This document shows, piece after piece, positions 21,859 through 33,935 of a DNA stretch of 64,000 nt. The number at the start of each line of letters is the position of its first letter. The stretch's first letter is position 1. The stretch is from Lotus japonicus (taxonomy: Eukaryota > Streptophyta > Magnoliopsida > Fabales > Fabaceae), in the NCBI RefSeq assembly GCF_012489685.1, contig NC_080043.1:44097127-44161126 (forward strand). Reading direction: 5' to 3'. A program made the position numbers and the translations under genes. The notes under the pieces are model-generated. The model saw only the letters and a list, made by a program, of their open reading frames with translations, did no database searches and had not been told where the DNA came from.

Positions 21859-24850
21859 GCCTGGAGGCGAAGTTGGCTTCGGAGGAAATGAAAAGGGTAA
21901 AATTGTTGGTACTGGTACTATTTGTGTAGATAGTAGTCCATGCATTGATAATGTTTTATTGGTAGACGGCTTAACACATAACTTATTGTCTATAAGTCAA
22001 TTAGCTGACAAGGGTTATGATGTTATATTCAATCAAAAGTCCTGCCGAGCAGTAAGTCAGATCGATGGCTCTGTTCTATTTAACAGCAAGAGGAAGAACA
22101 ACATCTATAAGATCAGATTATCTGAGTTGGAGGCTCAGAATGTGAAGTGCCTTCTGTCTGTTAATGAAGAGCAGTGGGTATGGCATAGACGGTTAGGGCA
22201 TGCCAGTATGAGAAAGATTTCTCAGCTGAGCAAGCTAAACCTTGTCAGGGGCTTACCCAATCTGAAGTTCGCTTCAGACGCTCTTTGTGAAGCATGTCAG
22301 AAAGGCAAATTCACAAAAGTCCCTTTCAAGGCAAAGAATGTTGTCTCAACCTCAAGGCCGTTGGAACTTCTGCATATCGACCTTTTTGGACCAGTGAAAA
22401 CTGAGTCTATAGGTGGCAAGAGATATGGGATGGTTATAGTTGATGACTATAGCCGCTGGACATGGGTAAAGTTTCTAACCCGCAAGGATGAGTCTCATGC
22501 TGTGTTCTCTACCTTCATTGCTCAAGTGCAAAACGAGAAGGCTTGTAGGATTGTGCGTGTCAGAAGTGACCATGGTGGAGAGTTTGAGAATGACAAGTTT
22601 GAGAGTCTGTTTGATTCCTATGGAATTGCCCATGATTTCTCTTGTCCCAGAACTCCTCAACAAAATGGTGTTGTTGAGAGGAAGAACAGAACTCTTCAGG
22701 AGATGGCTAGAACCATGCTCCAAGAAACTGGCATGGCTAAGCACTTTTGGGCAGAGGCAGTAAATACAGCATGTTACATTCAGAACAGAATCTCTGTGAG
22801 ACCAATTCTGAATAAGACTCCTTATGAATTGTGGAAGAACATAAAACCCAACATTTCTTATTTTCATCCTTTTGGCTGTGTTTGTTATGTTCTCAATACT
22901 AAGGATAGATTGCATAAATTTGATGCTAAGTCTTCTAAGTGTCTATTACTTGGTTATTCTGATAGATCTAAAGGTTTTAGATTTTATAATACTGATGCTA
23001 AGACTATTGAAGAATCTATTCATGTTAGATTTGATGATAAGCTTGACTCTGACCAGTCAAAGCTAGTTGAAAAGTTTGCAGATTTAAGCATTAATGTTTC
23101 TGACAAAGGCAAAGCTCCAGAGGAAGTTGAGCCAGAGGAAGATGAACCAGAGGAAGAAGCTGGTCCCTCTAACTCACAAACTCTGAAGAAGAGCAGAATC
23201 ACTGCAGCTCACCCTAAGGAATTGATTCTGGGCAACAAAGATGAACCAGTCAGAACCAGATCTGCCTTCAGACCCTCTGAAGAGACCTTGCTGAGTCTGA
23301 AAGGATTGGTGTCCTTAATTGAACCCAAGTCCATAGATGAAGCTCTTCAGGACAAGGATTGGATTCTGGCCATGGAAGAAGAATTGAATCAATTTTCCAA
23401 GAACGATGTTTGGAGCTTAGTGAAGAAGCCTGAGAGTGTCCATGTTATTGGAACGGAATGGGTATTCAGAAACAAGCTGAATGAGAAAGGAGATGTAGTC
23501 AGAAACAAGGCAAGGCTAGTTGCTCAAGGCTACAGCCAGCAGGAAGGAATAGACTACACTGAAACATTTGCTCCGGTAGCAAGACTGGAGGCAATCAGAC
23601 TGTTGATCTCCTTCTCAGTAAATCACAACATAGTTCTACATCAGATGGACGTAAAGAGTGCCTTCCTAAATGGTTATATCTCAGAGGAAGTCTATGTTCA
23701 TCAACCCCCAGGTTTTGAAGATGAAAAGAAACCAGACCATGTGTTCAAATTGAAGAAATCACTCTACGGTCTGAAGCAAGCTCCCAGAGCATGGTATGAG
23801 AGACTTAGCTCATTCCTTCTGGAGAATGAGTTTGTAAGGGGTAAAGTAGATACAACTCTGTTTTGCAAGACTTATAAAGATGATATCTTAATTGTGCAAA
23901 TTTATGTTGATGATATTATATTTGGTTCTGCTAATCAATCTCTATGCAAAGAATTTTCTGAGATGATGCAGGCTGAATTTGAGATGAGTATGATGGGAGA
24001 ATTAAAGTACTTTCTGGGAATACAAGTTGATCAAACACCAGAAGGAACATATATCCATCAGAGCAAGTACACTAAAGAACTTCTGAAGAAGTTCAATATG
24101 CTGGAATCTACAGTGGCCAAGACTCCAATGCATCCTACATGCATTTTGGAGAAAGAAGATAAAAGTGGTAAAGTATGTCAGAAGCTCTATCGTGGAATGA
24201 TAGGTTCACTTCTATACTTAACTGCATCTAGGCCAGACATATTATTTAGTGTTCACTTATGTGCTCGTTTCCAATCAGATCCAAGGGAAACCCACTTAAC
24301 TGCTGTTAAGAGGATCCTAAGGTATCTGAAAGGCACCACTAACCTTGGCTTGATGTATAAGAAAACATCAGAGTATAAGCTTTCAGGTTATTGTGATGCT
24401 GATTATGCTGGAGATAGAACAGAGAGAAAAAGTACTTCCGGAAATTGTCAATTTCTGGGAGGCAATCTAGTCTCATGGGCAAGCAAGAGGCAATCAACCA
24501 TTGCACTATCAACTGCAGAGGCAGAATATATCTCAGCAGCAATATGCAGCACTCAGATGCTCTGGATGAAACATCAGCTGGAGGATTATCAGATCCTTGA
24601 GAGCAATATCCCAATTTATTGTGATAACACTGCTGCAATCTCGTTGAGCAAGAATCCTATCTTGCATTCAAGGGCAAAGCACATTGAGGTAAAGTATCAC
24701 TTCATTAGAGATTATGTGCAGAAGGGCGTACTTCTTCTGAAGTTTGTTGATACTGACCATCAATGGGCAGATATCTTTACAAAGCCCTTAGCTGAAGATA
24801 GATTTAATTTTATTCTGAAAAATCTAAACATGGACTTTTGTCCAGAGTGA
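21746..24850 (+). CDS. pol: Pol of Copia A copy 2
   Basis: Identical in translation to the 1034-codon frame at 8211-11315, with the same +1 overlap with gag and all protease, integrase, RT and RNase H motifs. Probably the same gene assembled twice. Confidence 0.85.
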   Translation: MLQISLIAPLKHQSWYLDSGCSRHMTGEKRMFRELKLKPGGEVGFGGNEKGKIVGTGTICVDSSPCIDNVLLVDGLTHNLLSISQLADKGYDVIFNQKSCRAVSQIDGSVLFNSKRKNNIYKIRLSELEAQNVKCLLSVNEEQWVWHRRLGHASMRKISQLSKLNLVRGLPNLKFASDALCEACQKGKFTKVPFKAKNVVSTSRPLELLHIDLFGPVKTESIGGKRYGMVIVDDYSRWTWVKFLTRKDESHAVFSTFIAQVQNEKACRIVRVRSDHGGEFENDKFESLFDSYGIAHDFSCPRTPQQNGVVERKNRTLQEMARTMLQETGMAKHFWAEAVNTACYIQNRISVRPILNKTPYELWKNIKPNISYFHPFGCVCYVLNTKDRLHKFDAKSSKCLLLGYSDRSKGFRFYNTDAKTIEESIHVRFDDKLDSDQSKLVEKFADLSINVSDKGKAPEEVEPEEDEPEEEAGPSNSQTLKKSRITAAHPKELILGNKDEPVRTRSAFRPSEETLLSLKGLVSLIEPKSIDEALQDKDWILAMEEELNQFSKNDVWSLVKKPESVHVIGTEWVFRNKLNEKGDVVRNKARLVAQGYSQQEGIDYTETFAPVARLEAIRLLISFSVNHNIVLHQMDVKSAFLNGYISEEVYVHQPPGFEDEKKPDHVFKLKKSLYGLKQAPRAWYERLSSFLLENEFVRGKVDTTLFCKTYKDDILIVQIYVDDIIFGSANQSLCKEFSEMMQAEFEMSMMGELKYFLGIQVDQTPEGTYIHQSKYTKELLKKFNMLESTVAKTPMHPTCILEKEDKSGKVCQKLYRGMIGSLLYLTASRPDILFSVHLCARFQSDPRETHLTAVKRILRYLKGTTNLGLMYKKTSEYKLSGYCDADYAGDRTERKSTSGNCQFLGGNLVSWASKRQSTIALSTAEAEYISAAICSTQMLWMKHQLEDYQILESNIPIYCDNTAAISLSKNPILHSRAKHIEVKYHFIRDYVQKGVLLLKFVDTDHQWADIFTKPLAEDRFNFILKNLNMDFCPE

Positions 24851-25287
24851 AGATGGATCAGAACCTCTGACTATGATACTTCTTGATCAGAAGATGTCTA
24901 GTCCAGAAGGTAACTCAATCAGAGTGTGTGTGCCCACTGGTACTGACTCTGAAGCTGAGACAACAACACGTGTGTCAGAATTTCTGGTGCATAATTCCTT
25001 GTGCCCGTGTGACAGTCTGTTATGATTGCGTGTAGATATGCTTATCTCCTGTGTGTGATTGTGTATTTTACTATCTATCTTTAATTTTCAACCGTTGATC
25101 TTAAAGTGCTTTTTGAATCAACAACGGTTATTTGATAAAACCCACTATACACACACGTTCTCGTTCACTTCCGGTTTTCACTCACGCACTCTCTGCTTTT
25201 CAAAACCGCCTCTTTCTTGAATTCTCTCTCGATTTCTCTTCATCCTTCAAACTTCATTTTCTACCTCAAACCTTCAACCTCTTCAAA

Positions 25288-28137
25288 ATGGTGAGACAAA
25301 CCAGAAGATCTGCTGCAGATGCACCTCAGTTCCCTCACATGGTAGTCGGTTTGGCAACGGGTCAAAGGGGCTCTGAGAACCCGGCACAAGAACAAGTTCA
25401 AGCTCAAGAGCAAATTGTTCCAATTGCAGAACGGGGCTGTGCCGTTCACTGTGTATTTGCTCCTGAGGAACTCCAAGTCCTAGCAGAATGGAGATTCAAC
25501 CTCGATAACTTGGCTGCAAATGGGTTTGATCTTCGTCCTGAAGTCCAAGCTCAAGGTTGGGGAAATTATTTCAACCGACTTCAAGGACCGGTATATGAGA
25601 AATTGGTAAAGGAATTCTGGAAGCACGCAGACTGCGATGATACTCAAGTGGTCTCTCACATTCTTGGCAGGAAGATCATCATCACTGAGAAGTCATTCGT
25701 GAATCTGCTAGGAGCAGAAACTGCTTATGGGTATCGGTTCCAACTGACGGAATCCAAGCTGAAACCCAGCACCAAAGACAAAGTCAACAAGGCCCTGTAC
25801 ACCACCTTCCAACCGGGCAAGACGAGTTACAAGGTGATGGACCTTCACCCCAAACTCAGGATCTGGCACAAGATCCTGCTCAACTGCATCAATCAGAGAC
25901 CGAAGGGCAGTTCTCCAGACTACATCAACTTCAACCAGAAGGCGATGTTGTTCTTCATCCAAGATCAGGAGAAGATCTGCCTTCCCTACTTCCTGTTCTC
26001 CTACTTGAAGGAATGCATCAGGAAGTCTCGCACCACCGCCTCCATCAAGTCTGCAATCAAATATATCCCTTTTGGGAGGCTGCTCTCAGACTTTCTCATT
26101 GAAAGCAACTTGGTGCAAGATTTGATCAATACTGGTTGCACAGAGGATTTGAGCACAATTGTCAGTGATGTCTTCACTGCAAACTCCTTGAAGAAGATGG
26201 GCTTAATCCAGAAGAAGATTGCTCCTGCTCGTGAAGACACATCCTCTGAGATCAGAAGCAGAAGGATGCCTCTGAATGACTACCCTCTGTGGACACAAGC
26301 AGACCATCCTGAAGCCATCAGATGCTATGTTGAAGACCTCAGGGCTCAAGGTTTCGAAATTGACCTTGATGATTTCGTCAGCAGACTACCACCAGCTCCA
26401 GAGTTTCCTTCTCCTCCCAAGAGGAAAGCTCAGAGGAAGATGGTTCTGGACGAATCCTCTGAAGAATCTGATGTCCCTCTGGTCAAGACGACAAAGAGAA
26501 AGCCTGATGATGGTGATGATGATGATAGTGAGGATGGTCCTCCCCAGAAGAAGAAGAAGAAAGTCAGAATCGTGGTGAAGCCTACTCGGGTGGAACCAGT
26601 TGCTGCAGTGGTCAGAAGGACTGAACCTCCTGCCAGAGTGACTCGATCATCAGCACATTCAAGTAAGCCTGCACTTGCTTTTGATGATGATTTGAATTTA
26701 TTTGATGCACTTCCTATTTCTGCCTTGCTCCAACACTCCTCAAATCCCCTCACTCCTATTCCTGAATCCCAGCCAGCCGCACAAACCACCTCTCCACCAC
26801 ATTCCCCAAGATCCTCTTTCTTTCAACCTTCTCCTACTGAAGCACCACTCTGGAATTTGCTTCAGAGTCAACCCTCTAGGTCAGAAGAACCAACATCTCT
26901 CCTTACCATTCCATACGACCCATTATCTTCTGAACCAATCGTCCAAGACCAACCTGAGCCCAACCAACCAGAACCACAACCCAGAACGTCTGATCACTCT
27001 GCTCCCAGAGCATCAGAACGTCCTGCTGCCAGAACCACGGATACAGACTCATCAACTGCCTTCACACCTGTATCCTTCCCAATCAATGTTATTGACTCTC
27101 CTCCCTCCAATACCTCTGAATCAATTAGAAAATTCATGGAGGTTAGAAAAGAAAAGGTATCTGCCTTGGAAGAATATTACCTTACCTGTCCAAGCCCTAG
27201 GAGATATCCTGGCCCTAGACCTGAACGTCTAGTTGACCCAGATGAACCTATCTTGGCTAATCCTATCCAAGAGGCAGACCCCTTAGTTCCACAAGCTCAC
27301 CCTGTCCCTGACCCACAAGAGCCCATTCAACCAGACCCTGCACCCGAACAATCAGTGTCTAACCAATCCTCGGTTAGATCACCTCACCCTCTGGTTGAAA
27401 CTTCAGACCCTCACCTTGGAACCTCTGAACCCAATGCTCCCATGATTAACATTGGTTCTCCACAAGGTGCCTCTGAAGCTCATAGCAGCAATCACCCAGC
27501 CTCTCCTGAACCCAACCTCTCCATAATTCCCTATACTCACCTTCAACCCACATCTCTCTCTGAGTGCATCAATATCTTCTATCATGAAGCCTCCTTGAGG
27601 CTCCGCAATGTGCACGGTCAGACTGATCTTAGTGAGAATGCTGAAAATGTGGCTGATGAGTGGAACAATCTGAGCACTTGGCTAGTGGCTCAAGTTCCGA
27701 TTATGATGCAGCTCCTGCATGCAGAGGGCAGTCAGAGCATTGAGGCTGCAAAGCAAAGGCTTGCTAGAAGGGTGGCTCTTCATGAATTAGAACAGAGAAA
27801 TAAGCTTCTTGAAGCTATTGAAGAAGCCAAGAGAAAGAAAGAGCAAGCAGAAGAAGCTGCACGTCAAGCAGCAGCTCAGGCTGAACAAGCCAAACTTGAG
27901 GCAGAGCGTCTTGAAGCTGAGGCTGAGGCAGAGCGACTTGCACCAGTTGTGTTTACTCCTGCTGCTTCTGCTTCCATTCCAGATCCTCAAGCGGCTCAGA
28001 ATGTTCCTTCCAGCTCTACTCAGACAAGCTCATCCAGACTCGACATCATGGAACAACGTCTTGACACTCATGAATCCATGCTGATTGAGATGAAGCAAAT
28101 GATGATGGAACTTCTGCGACGCACTGACAAACCTTAG
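25288..28137 (+). CDS. Env-position ORF of Copia A copy 2 (949 aa)
   Basis: Same protein as 11753-14602, with the ATG at 25288 after the same pyrimidine-rich leader. No difference is seen, consistent with one locus represented twice. Confidence 0.8.
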   Translation: MVRQTRRSAADAPQFPHMVVGLATGQRGSENPAQEQVQAQEQIVPIAERGCAVHCVFAPEELQVLAEWRFNLDNLAANGFDLRPEVQAQGWGNYFNRLQGPVYEKLVKEFWKHADCDDTQVVSHILGRKIIITEKSFVNLLGAETAYGYRFQLTESKLKPSTKDKVNKALYTTFQPGKTSYKVMDLHPKLRIWHKILLNCINQRPKGSSPDYINFNQKAMLFFIQDQEKICLPYFLFSYLKECIRKSRTTASIKSAIKYIPFGRLLSDFLIESNLVQDLINTGCTEDLSTIVSDVFTANSLKKMGLIQKKIAPAREDTSSEIRSRRMPLNDYPLWTQADHPEAIRCYVEDLRAQGFEIDLDDFVSRLPPAPEFPSPPKRKAQRKMVLDESSEESDVPLVKTTKRKPDDGDDDDSEDGPPQKKKKKVRIVVKPTRVEPVAAVVRRTEPPARVTRSSAHSSKPALAFDDDLNLFDALPISALLQHSSNPLTPIPESQPAAQTTSPPHSPRSSFFQPSPTEAPLWNLLQSQPSRSEEPTSLLTIPYDPLSSEPIVQDQPEPNQPEPQPRTSDHSAPRASERPAARTTDTDSSTAFTPVSFPINVIDSPPSNTSESIRKFMEVRKEKVSALEEYYLTCPSPRRYPGPRPERLVDPDEPILANPIQEADPLVPQAHPVPDPQEPIQPDPAPEQSVSNQSSVRSPHPLVETSDPHLGTSEPNAPMINIGSPQGASEAHSSNHPASPEPNLSIIPYTHLQPTSLSECINIFYHEASLRLRNVHGQTDLSENAENVADEWNNLSTWLVAQVPIMMQLLHAEGSQSIEAAKQRLARRVALHELEQRNKLLEAIEEAKRKKEQAEEAARQAAAQAEQAKLEAERLEAEAEAERLAPVVFTPAASASIPDPQAAQNVPSSSTQTSSSRLDIMEQRLDTHESMLIEMKQMMMELLRRTDKP

Positions 28138-28341
28138 TTTAGGATCTCTTCTTTTTCTTTCTTTTTGTTTAACGTTATTTTATTCAAACTCTGTTTCCTT
28201 TTTATTTACTTATTCTATTCTATTTGTTTGTGATTATATATGCATATCCTTATATATATTTGTGTCACATATGTTTGCAAAAATCTCGTTTTATTCATAA
28301 TTGTTTTGTGTTTACAACATATTTCTTTACATCATATAAAT

Positions 28342-28734
28342 CTAGAATGGAGGATCCCTCCTCATTCTTCTGCACTCCTGGCGCTGCTCTGACCTATCCT
28401 TCTCCAGACGATCCAGTACATGCTGGATGTTGTTGAGCCTGATCTTTAGCTCATCCCTCTCCAGAATCTCTTCTGAAGTCTTGAGCTTCTCTTCCAAACT
28501 CTCTTTCTCTTCCAGCAGCTTGAGTTCAAGCCGGCTGAGTTCTTGCACCTCCTCCACGAAGGCAAGAAATTCCTTCAGATCTCTCTCCAACTCTGGACGC
28601 AGGTCCTCTTCCAGCAGTGTCCGTGTCAGCTCCGCGATGGTCGTTGCACCCTCTGGATGCCTGATGTTCAGGAACAAGTCCTCTTCAAAGGCCTTCTTCC
28701 TCAGCTCTTCTAGTGCTACGTTGTATGATGCCAT
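28342..28734 (-). CDS. Antisense coiled-coil ORF of Copia A copy 2
   Basis: Same 130-aa protein as 14807-15199, with its TATA box at 28785-28792. Being a duplicate assembly, it gives no independent support for conservation. Confidence 0.6.
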   Translation of the reverse strand: MASYNVALEELRKKAFEEDLFLNIRHPEGATTIAELTRTLLEEDLRPELERDLKEFLAFVEEVQELSRLELKLLEEKESLEEKLKTSEEILERDELKIRLNNIQHVLDRLEKDRSEQRQECRRMRRDPPF

Positions 28735-29535
28735 TTTTTTCTGAAAATTATTCGAGGTGTGAAGCTTACCTTTCTCTCCAACGCTTTTTATAGGCTTCAC
28801 TTTCTCTCTGAAAGTTAATGCTCTTACAGTTTCTCGAGGTTAAGTTCTTGGTAACTGACCCTTCTATTTACTCACTTGACCGGTGGTAAACGTTCATCCC
28901 TTGCATTAACTCTTCTATTTATTTTCGCCTAACTCTGATTCTTACATCGTTTTCATTTTCTTTTAAACTTAGACCTTCTCTAAGGGGGAGTACCTTGTAC
29001 TTCAAGCTAAGTTTTTCACACCCCAAGCTTTTTGCTTATGACAAAAAGGGCGAGTAAACCCAGTTTTTGATATGTAAGATGTGTTAGTGTGATTTATTTT
29101 TCTTTTGGAGAATTTAAGAGTTCCACCTTCATGACCATAGATGTGTCACTGGGCAAATACAAGGAATACATTTCACTTCTTCTGAAGTGATTCTAAGTTG
29201 ACTCTGATACCCAAGACTCTGATACCTTGTCCATGACTCTGATCACTTATGCGCTCTGATTATTCGTTTTTCATCTATGTCATAAGTTTTTCACTCTGAA
29301 CTCTTACATCATTTAGCTCAGAATCTAGACTTTACTAACGTTTTCATCAAGTATTAGATTCAGGGGGAGCTAAACTCAGAATCAAGCAGTGACTTGAATT
29401 CAGAATGAGCAAGAAAAACTATTCACATCAGGATAAGTCTTATTCTATATCTCTAAACTCTGAGTGAATTCAGTTTAATGTTTAAGAATTGTTCATCAAA
29501 AATCTTAGTTTTGTCATCATCAAAAAGGGGGAGAT

Positions 29536-30805
29536 TGTAAGATCAAGTTTTGATCTAGTAGTACAACTCTATGTTTTGATGATTACAAGTTAACCTTTTG
29601 ATATGAACAATTGTGGTACTCTAACGTGTTTTTCTGAGTGTGCTATTTACAGGCTCTGACCTCAACTCAATCTCACACAAATCAGAAGCACTGTGTATAA
29701 AGGGTAACCCAAGCAACGCTTTCGCATTCACCATGTTCAGTATGAACAGTGGAAAAGCTTCAGAAGTTCTGAAGCTATACAAACTCTGATGTGGACTCAG
29801 TCGCTAGAAGCTCTGAAGATCCAGAAGTTCTGATAACCAAGAAACACTGAAGGTTCAGATGTTCCGATGGTGTAGAAGACTCTGAAGATCCAGAAGCAGA
29901 ATAGTGGAAACTCTGAAGTCCAGAAGCAAGAAACTCTGAAGGCCATGTTCTTCCCTCTGAGTTCAGAATCAGAAGATACAATGGTCAGAGGATCTGTGCT
30001 TTCCCTCTGACTCTGATCAACCGGCTTCACGAGTTCCAATATGAAGTATTCCCCTGATCAGAGGTCTCCTAGGTTAAAAGGTCAAGTCGCTATCCAAGTA
30101 CAAAAGCAAGTGTACCTTCCTGACGACCTACCTAACGTTCTCAGCCACAGCAGAAGCTGGATTTTCCAGAACTGCCCTCCAACGGTAGCATTTCCCATGC
30201 AACGCTAAACCCTAATCCTTGGAGTATATATAGAGGCTGAAGATTGAAAGAAGCGGCTAGAAGCAATACACACGCGCAAGACATTCAAAATATTCTAAGC
30301 TTTCTTTCATCTGAAATTCATTGTGTTTACTATTAGCTTTTTAGAAGCAAATCTCTTGTAAACAATTCTTTGATAAACAGTTTGTTTAGTTCCTTTAGGA
30401 GATCAAGGTTGATCGGATCCTAGAGAAGACTAAGAGAGTGAATCTTAGTGGTGATTCCTTTAGGAGATCAAGGTTGATCGGATCCTAGAGAAGACTAAGA
30501 GAGTGAATCTTAGTGTGAGCTAAGTCAGTGTAATTGTTAGTCACTTGTAGGTTTCAAGTGCAGTTGTAACTCTTACCTGATTAGTGGATTGCCTTCATTC
30601 TAAGAAGGAAGAAATCACCTTAACGGGTGGACTGGAGTAGCTTGAGTGATTTATCAAGTGAACCAGGATAAAATCCTTGTGTGCTTTTCTATCTCTTATC
30701 TTTAGCACTTAAGTTCTCAAAAGATTTGTCAAAATCTTTAAGGTGGTAGTTTTGTACTGAAAACGTTATTCAAACCCCCCCTTTCTACCGTTTTTCATAC
30801 CTTCA
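29536..30805 (+). repeat. 3' LTR of Copia A copy 2
   Basis: Carries the same LTR-specific differences as 16000-17269 (for example the A for C change in the CGCTAAACC word), as expected for the same physical LTR. Polypurine tract at 29522-29534. Confidence 0.92.
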
Positions 30806-32574
30806 TTAGCATGTAATTCACTCTCAAAAACATTCAGTAGATGAATCATCTACATTGTCAGCCGAAGCCTCAGAAAACATTTTTCCAATCAAACACAAAC
30901 AAGTGCATAAACAGTAAATCAATGTCGAAAGCGTCGACCCTAAGCATTAACTAGAGATTCAGTGAGAAGCCCTCACCTGAAGATTCTCCAGGATGATCTT
31001 CTAACGCTCCCTCACAATCAAAGCCTTGCTCCGCTGGGAATTCCTCAAAATCACCTTTAGAGCAAAACCGCAGAAATACTATCAGAATCTATCGGAAACT
31101 AAGCTATCAATACTTACTAAGGTTACACGAAGTAATACATACTCCGAGGTACGATAATCTAGCGCGAAAGGACAAGTTTTCGAAAAAAGGAATTTTCCTC
31201 CCTCCCCCTAGAGTGCTCGGCCACTTTGGTTAATGGTAGGGTTCGATTTTTCTTCGATCAAACTTGGTTTTTATGCTATCATTAGCCGTAACTAAGGGTA
31301 TTCTGAACTCGGAAAAATTATCGGATCAAAAACTGTCGCAGGGGTATTTTGGTCATGATTTTTAACTTAGAATTTCAAAACTGAAATCCCAAAAAGCAAA
31401 TTTGACAGGGACGTTACTAACGACGTTTATGACAACTAATCCTACTAGCACTAAGCTAAGGCGATAGTTTTCAGCCTAAAGGTTGAAGCTTTACTCCAAA
31501 AATGGGTATTTAAGGCATAAATTGATTCCGGCGGAAATCTGGCGGCATAACGGAAAATCTAATCCGGCAGAAGTGATCTTGGGCATGTAAGGAAGAGGTT
31601 TAGAATCAAAAATGAAATATTCAGGATAGTTTTGCAAAAACCTCAAAACTATCAGCTCAGAAAAGTCTACAAAAAAGCTATGGAAAAAGCGATCAGAGGT
31701 AAGGATTAGCGACTATACCTCGAAACCTTGAAGCAGCAACTGATTGATCGACGATCAAGCAAGAAATGAAGAAAATCTCTCCTCCTCCTTCCCTTGTGAA
31801 ACTCGCGGCTTTGAGAGAGAAAATGGGTATGGTTTTGTGTTTTTTTCTCATTTCTTGGCTATATATAGAGGTTGGCAAAACGCGGTAAAATGAAAGTTTC
31901 GCGAATCTGATTTTTCTGGCTTCATTCTCCATGAATTCTAAGATATGTTTTGGCAAAAGAATTCCAAAACTATAAAGAGGTCTCCTTGTATTTTTGGCGA
32001 CTAATGCATAATCGGTATAAAACTATTTTACCCGATAAGTTGCTTTTTGCATCGGATGTCGGAATAGAAAACTTCCTTCTGAAGAAAGATTGAAATCATC
32101 AAGAGAAATGGGTGTACGCGTGTAGAATCTTCATTTGAAGCTCTGAATAGAAAAAGTCTTCATTGTCGAGTGATTCTAGGGTTTTGAAATACCAGGGTTT
32201 CGGTTTCGGCAAACTTCCGATGATTGGAATCGGACGTTCGTAGATCCTAGAGTTTCGCCTCGAAACGACTGTGATATATGGAAAAAGAGAAGTTCTAACA
32301 TTTCTCTGAAGATTTTTGGAATTAACTTCCATCATGCCTATAAGTGAAAACTAGCTATATACTAGGGTTTCTGACCTAGGTTTTAAGCGTATAACGATCG
32401 GTCTATAACTTAAATCGACTTCGATACAATCCTTTGACTTTTCCTGAACTTTCTCCTTCATAAATTTATTTCATTTGGTAAACTCTAGTTCAGGTTTCCC
32501 TTCACGATACATCAACCCTAATCGTGAATAGGATTCTATTTAGTTGGCATAAGTTTAAAAACTTGGGCCTTACA
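30806..32574 (-). repeat. 5' LTR of Gypsy A, promoter part (second, better version)
   Basis: Continues past the point where the first version is cut and reaches the LTR terminus GGGCCTTACA at 32574. It is followed by L0 sequence, so AAAGA at 32575-32579 is the expected target duplication; its partner lies outside the window. Confidence 0.88.
31860..31867 (-). promoter_or_regulatory. TATA box of Gypsy A LTR
   Basis: TATATATA about 710 bp into the LTR on the element strand. The predicted start near 31830 places the ORF remnant and hairpin array in the transcribed leader. Confidence 0.65.
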
Positions 32575-32908
32575 AAAAGAATATAAGGTGCAAGAGATCA
32601 AGGATAGAGAAAAAGTACACAATTATTTTATCATGGTTCCCTTGATGAATCACTCAAGCTAATCCAGTCCACCCGTTAAAGTGATTTCGTCCTTCTTAGA
32701 ATGAAGGCAATCAAATATTCAAAGATTGTTACAACTGCACTAGCACACCTTGCTCAGTGATTAACAACCTATGAACTAGCAACACTAAGACAACCTTGTC
32801 TTAGTCTTCTCAAGAATACTGACATCACCGGTCTCTCAAGGAAAATACAAACAAAGTTTTTGAAGGTTTGATTTACAAAGAAATGCTTCTGAAATAAGCT
32901 AAGGTAAA
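32575..32908 (-). repeat. L0: old Copia LTR, part 1
   Basis: The reverse complement resembles the R-U5 end of the Copia A and C LTRs (the ATCACTTTAACGGGTGG word and the AAGTGA-CCAGGATAAAAT region) at clearly lower identity. It is the oldest layer here and was hit by Gypsy A at 32574 and by the solo LTR at 32909. Confidence 0.75.
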
Positions 32909-33398
32909 TGTAACACCCCGATTTCGGTGGCGTCACTTTAGTAACCAAAAGAAACTTAATGCGGAAAAACGTGAATATTTTTTTTTTTGATAATATAAAC
33001 AAGACTAAAATAAATAAACGCAAATGCGAGAGATAGCAGAACTAATACACAATATATATTACAGCCCCCGCTGTAAGTAGCAACCTCGTCACGAGTAACC
33101 TCTAGTGACGGAAAAGAGAAAGATGTAACGCCCGTAGGCAATATGTACAAACCAAATATAAAGGTGAAGTGTCCGCAACACCATCCCTCAAAACTGAGAA
33201 TAAGCTGACCCAATGGCCTGAAAATAAGACCTCCTAAGTCCAACCAACTCTCTGTGATTCCCGTAAGGAAACCACACAAAAAGCTATCGGTGGGAAACTA
33301 CCATGTCCCAAAGGAAACAAATGAAGCAATGACTGTCAGAGCTAAGACTCTACTCCTACACTAATCCTATCTCGAGGAGCTCACGCCAGCACTAAAAA

Positions 33399-33935
33399 CT
33401 ATGTGCCAGCATGATCGTCGTCTAAATCAGAATCCAGAACGACTAAGTCTATATGCACTACCCGTCCTCCCCTCGCAACCGCAATGCGCTCCGGTGCTGG
33501 ACTCACGGGCCTAGGGCCCGAACCCTGATCATCAATGGTCGCAACGGCAGGTGAGCTAGACTCTGATGAAGTCACTCCCACCGGCTCCTCCTCTGAGGGG
33601 TCCTCCTCATCTGAAGATAACGGTGGTGGTGGTGGTCCTCCTGTTCCTGGTCCGCAATGCACGCCGGGCGGCAGGTTGAAACTGACGGAGCACCTCCTCA
33701 ACACTCCCTCTACCAAGAGTCCTCCCCTATCTACCCTATCCTCCATGATCCGCCCCGAGTACGTCGCTCGATGGCTAGCGGGGTCAACCACCCACGAACC
33801 GGGGTCGTCCTGGTCAATCATCTCGTATCTAATCCCCCCCGAAGGGTGGACCATTGTGAACCAGTCCGCAATGGACATCTGACAAAAGGCGTTGTCCGCC
33901 AAAACACACACAGAAGACGCGAGGGTCAACTCCAA
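33399..33935 (-). CDS. LTR-encoded conserved protein (solo LTR, 178 aa)
   Basis: Open frame in element sense inside the LTR, between the promoter and the primer-site end. From its CQMSIADWF motif (about residue 19) it aligns with the 233-aa ORF of Gypsy B over about 90 residues without gaps: PSGGIRYE, then W-VD--HRATY-GR-MEDR, then GVLRR, then FNLPPGVHCGPGTG. A proline run, an acidic stretch and a basic/acidic tail follow. Codon comparison with Gypsy B shows many changes in third positions that keep the residue. The start is uncertain because the first 18 residues are not shared. I recognise no family; no signal peptide or membrane segment is evident. Confidence 0.55.
   Translation of the reverse strand: MELTLASSVCVLADNAFCQMSIADWFTMVHPSGGIRYEMIDQDDPGSWVVDPASHRATYSGRIMEDRVDRGGLLVEGVLRRCSVSFNLPPGVHCGPGTGGPPPPPLSSDEEDPSEEEPVGVTSSESSSPAVATIDDQGSGPRPVSPAPERIAVARGGRVVHIDLVVLDSDLDDDHAGT

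Larger units (their letters stand above)
18997..30805 (+). mobile_element. Copia A, second assembled copy (probable duplicate)
   Basis: Base-for-base the same element as 5464-17269, with the same 3' target duplication and the same flank. The first 466 bp of its 5' LTR are missing in the gap. Single-base indels relative to the first copy cluster in the first 1.6 kb after the gap; nearly everything further on is identical. I treat it as the same insertion, not an independent one. Confidence 0.85.
1..32574 (-). mobile_element. Gypsy A, gag-only Tekay-like retrotransposon (interrupted)
   Basis: Read on the minus strand the order is 5' LTR (32574 down to 2884, split by Copia A), primer site, gag, pol-less spacer, polypurine tract, 3' LTR (454 down to the window edge). 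LTR ends are TG...CA. The interior is only about 2.4 kb, so it cannot encode pol. Gag is close to that of the intact Gypsy B in this window, which places it in the chromovirus Tekay lineage. The 454 visible bases of the 3' LTR differ from the matching end of the 5' LTR at about three positions by eye, so the insertion is fairly recent. The span is inflated by the assembly repeat at 18997-32433. Confidence 0.85.

Noticed and set aside
18997..30805. A second, independent Copia insertion
   Set aside because: Same target duplication, same flank and same LTR-specific differences as the first, with the gap exactly at the junction; treated as duplicate assembly.
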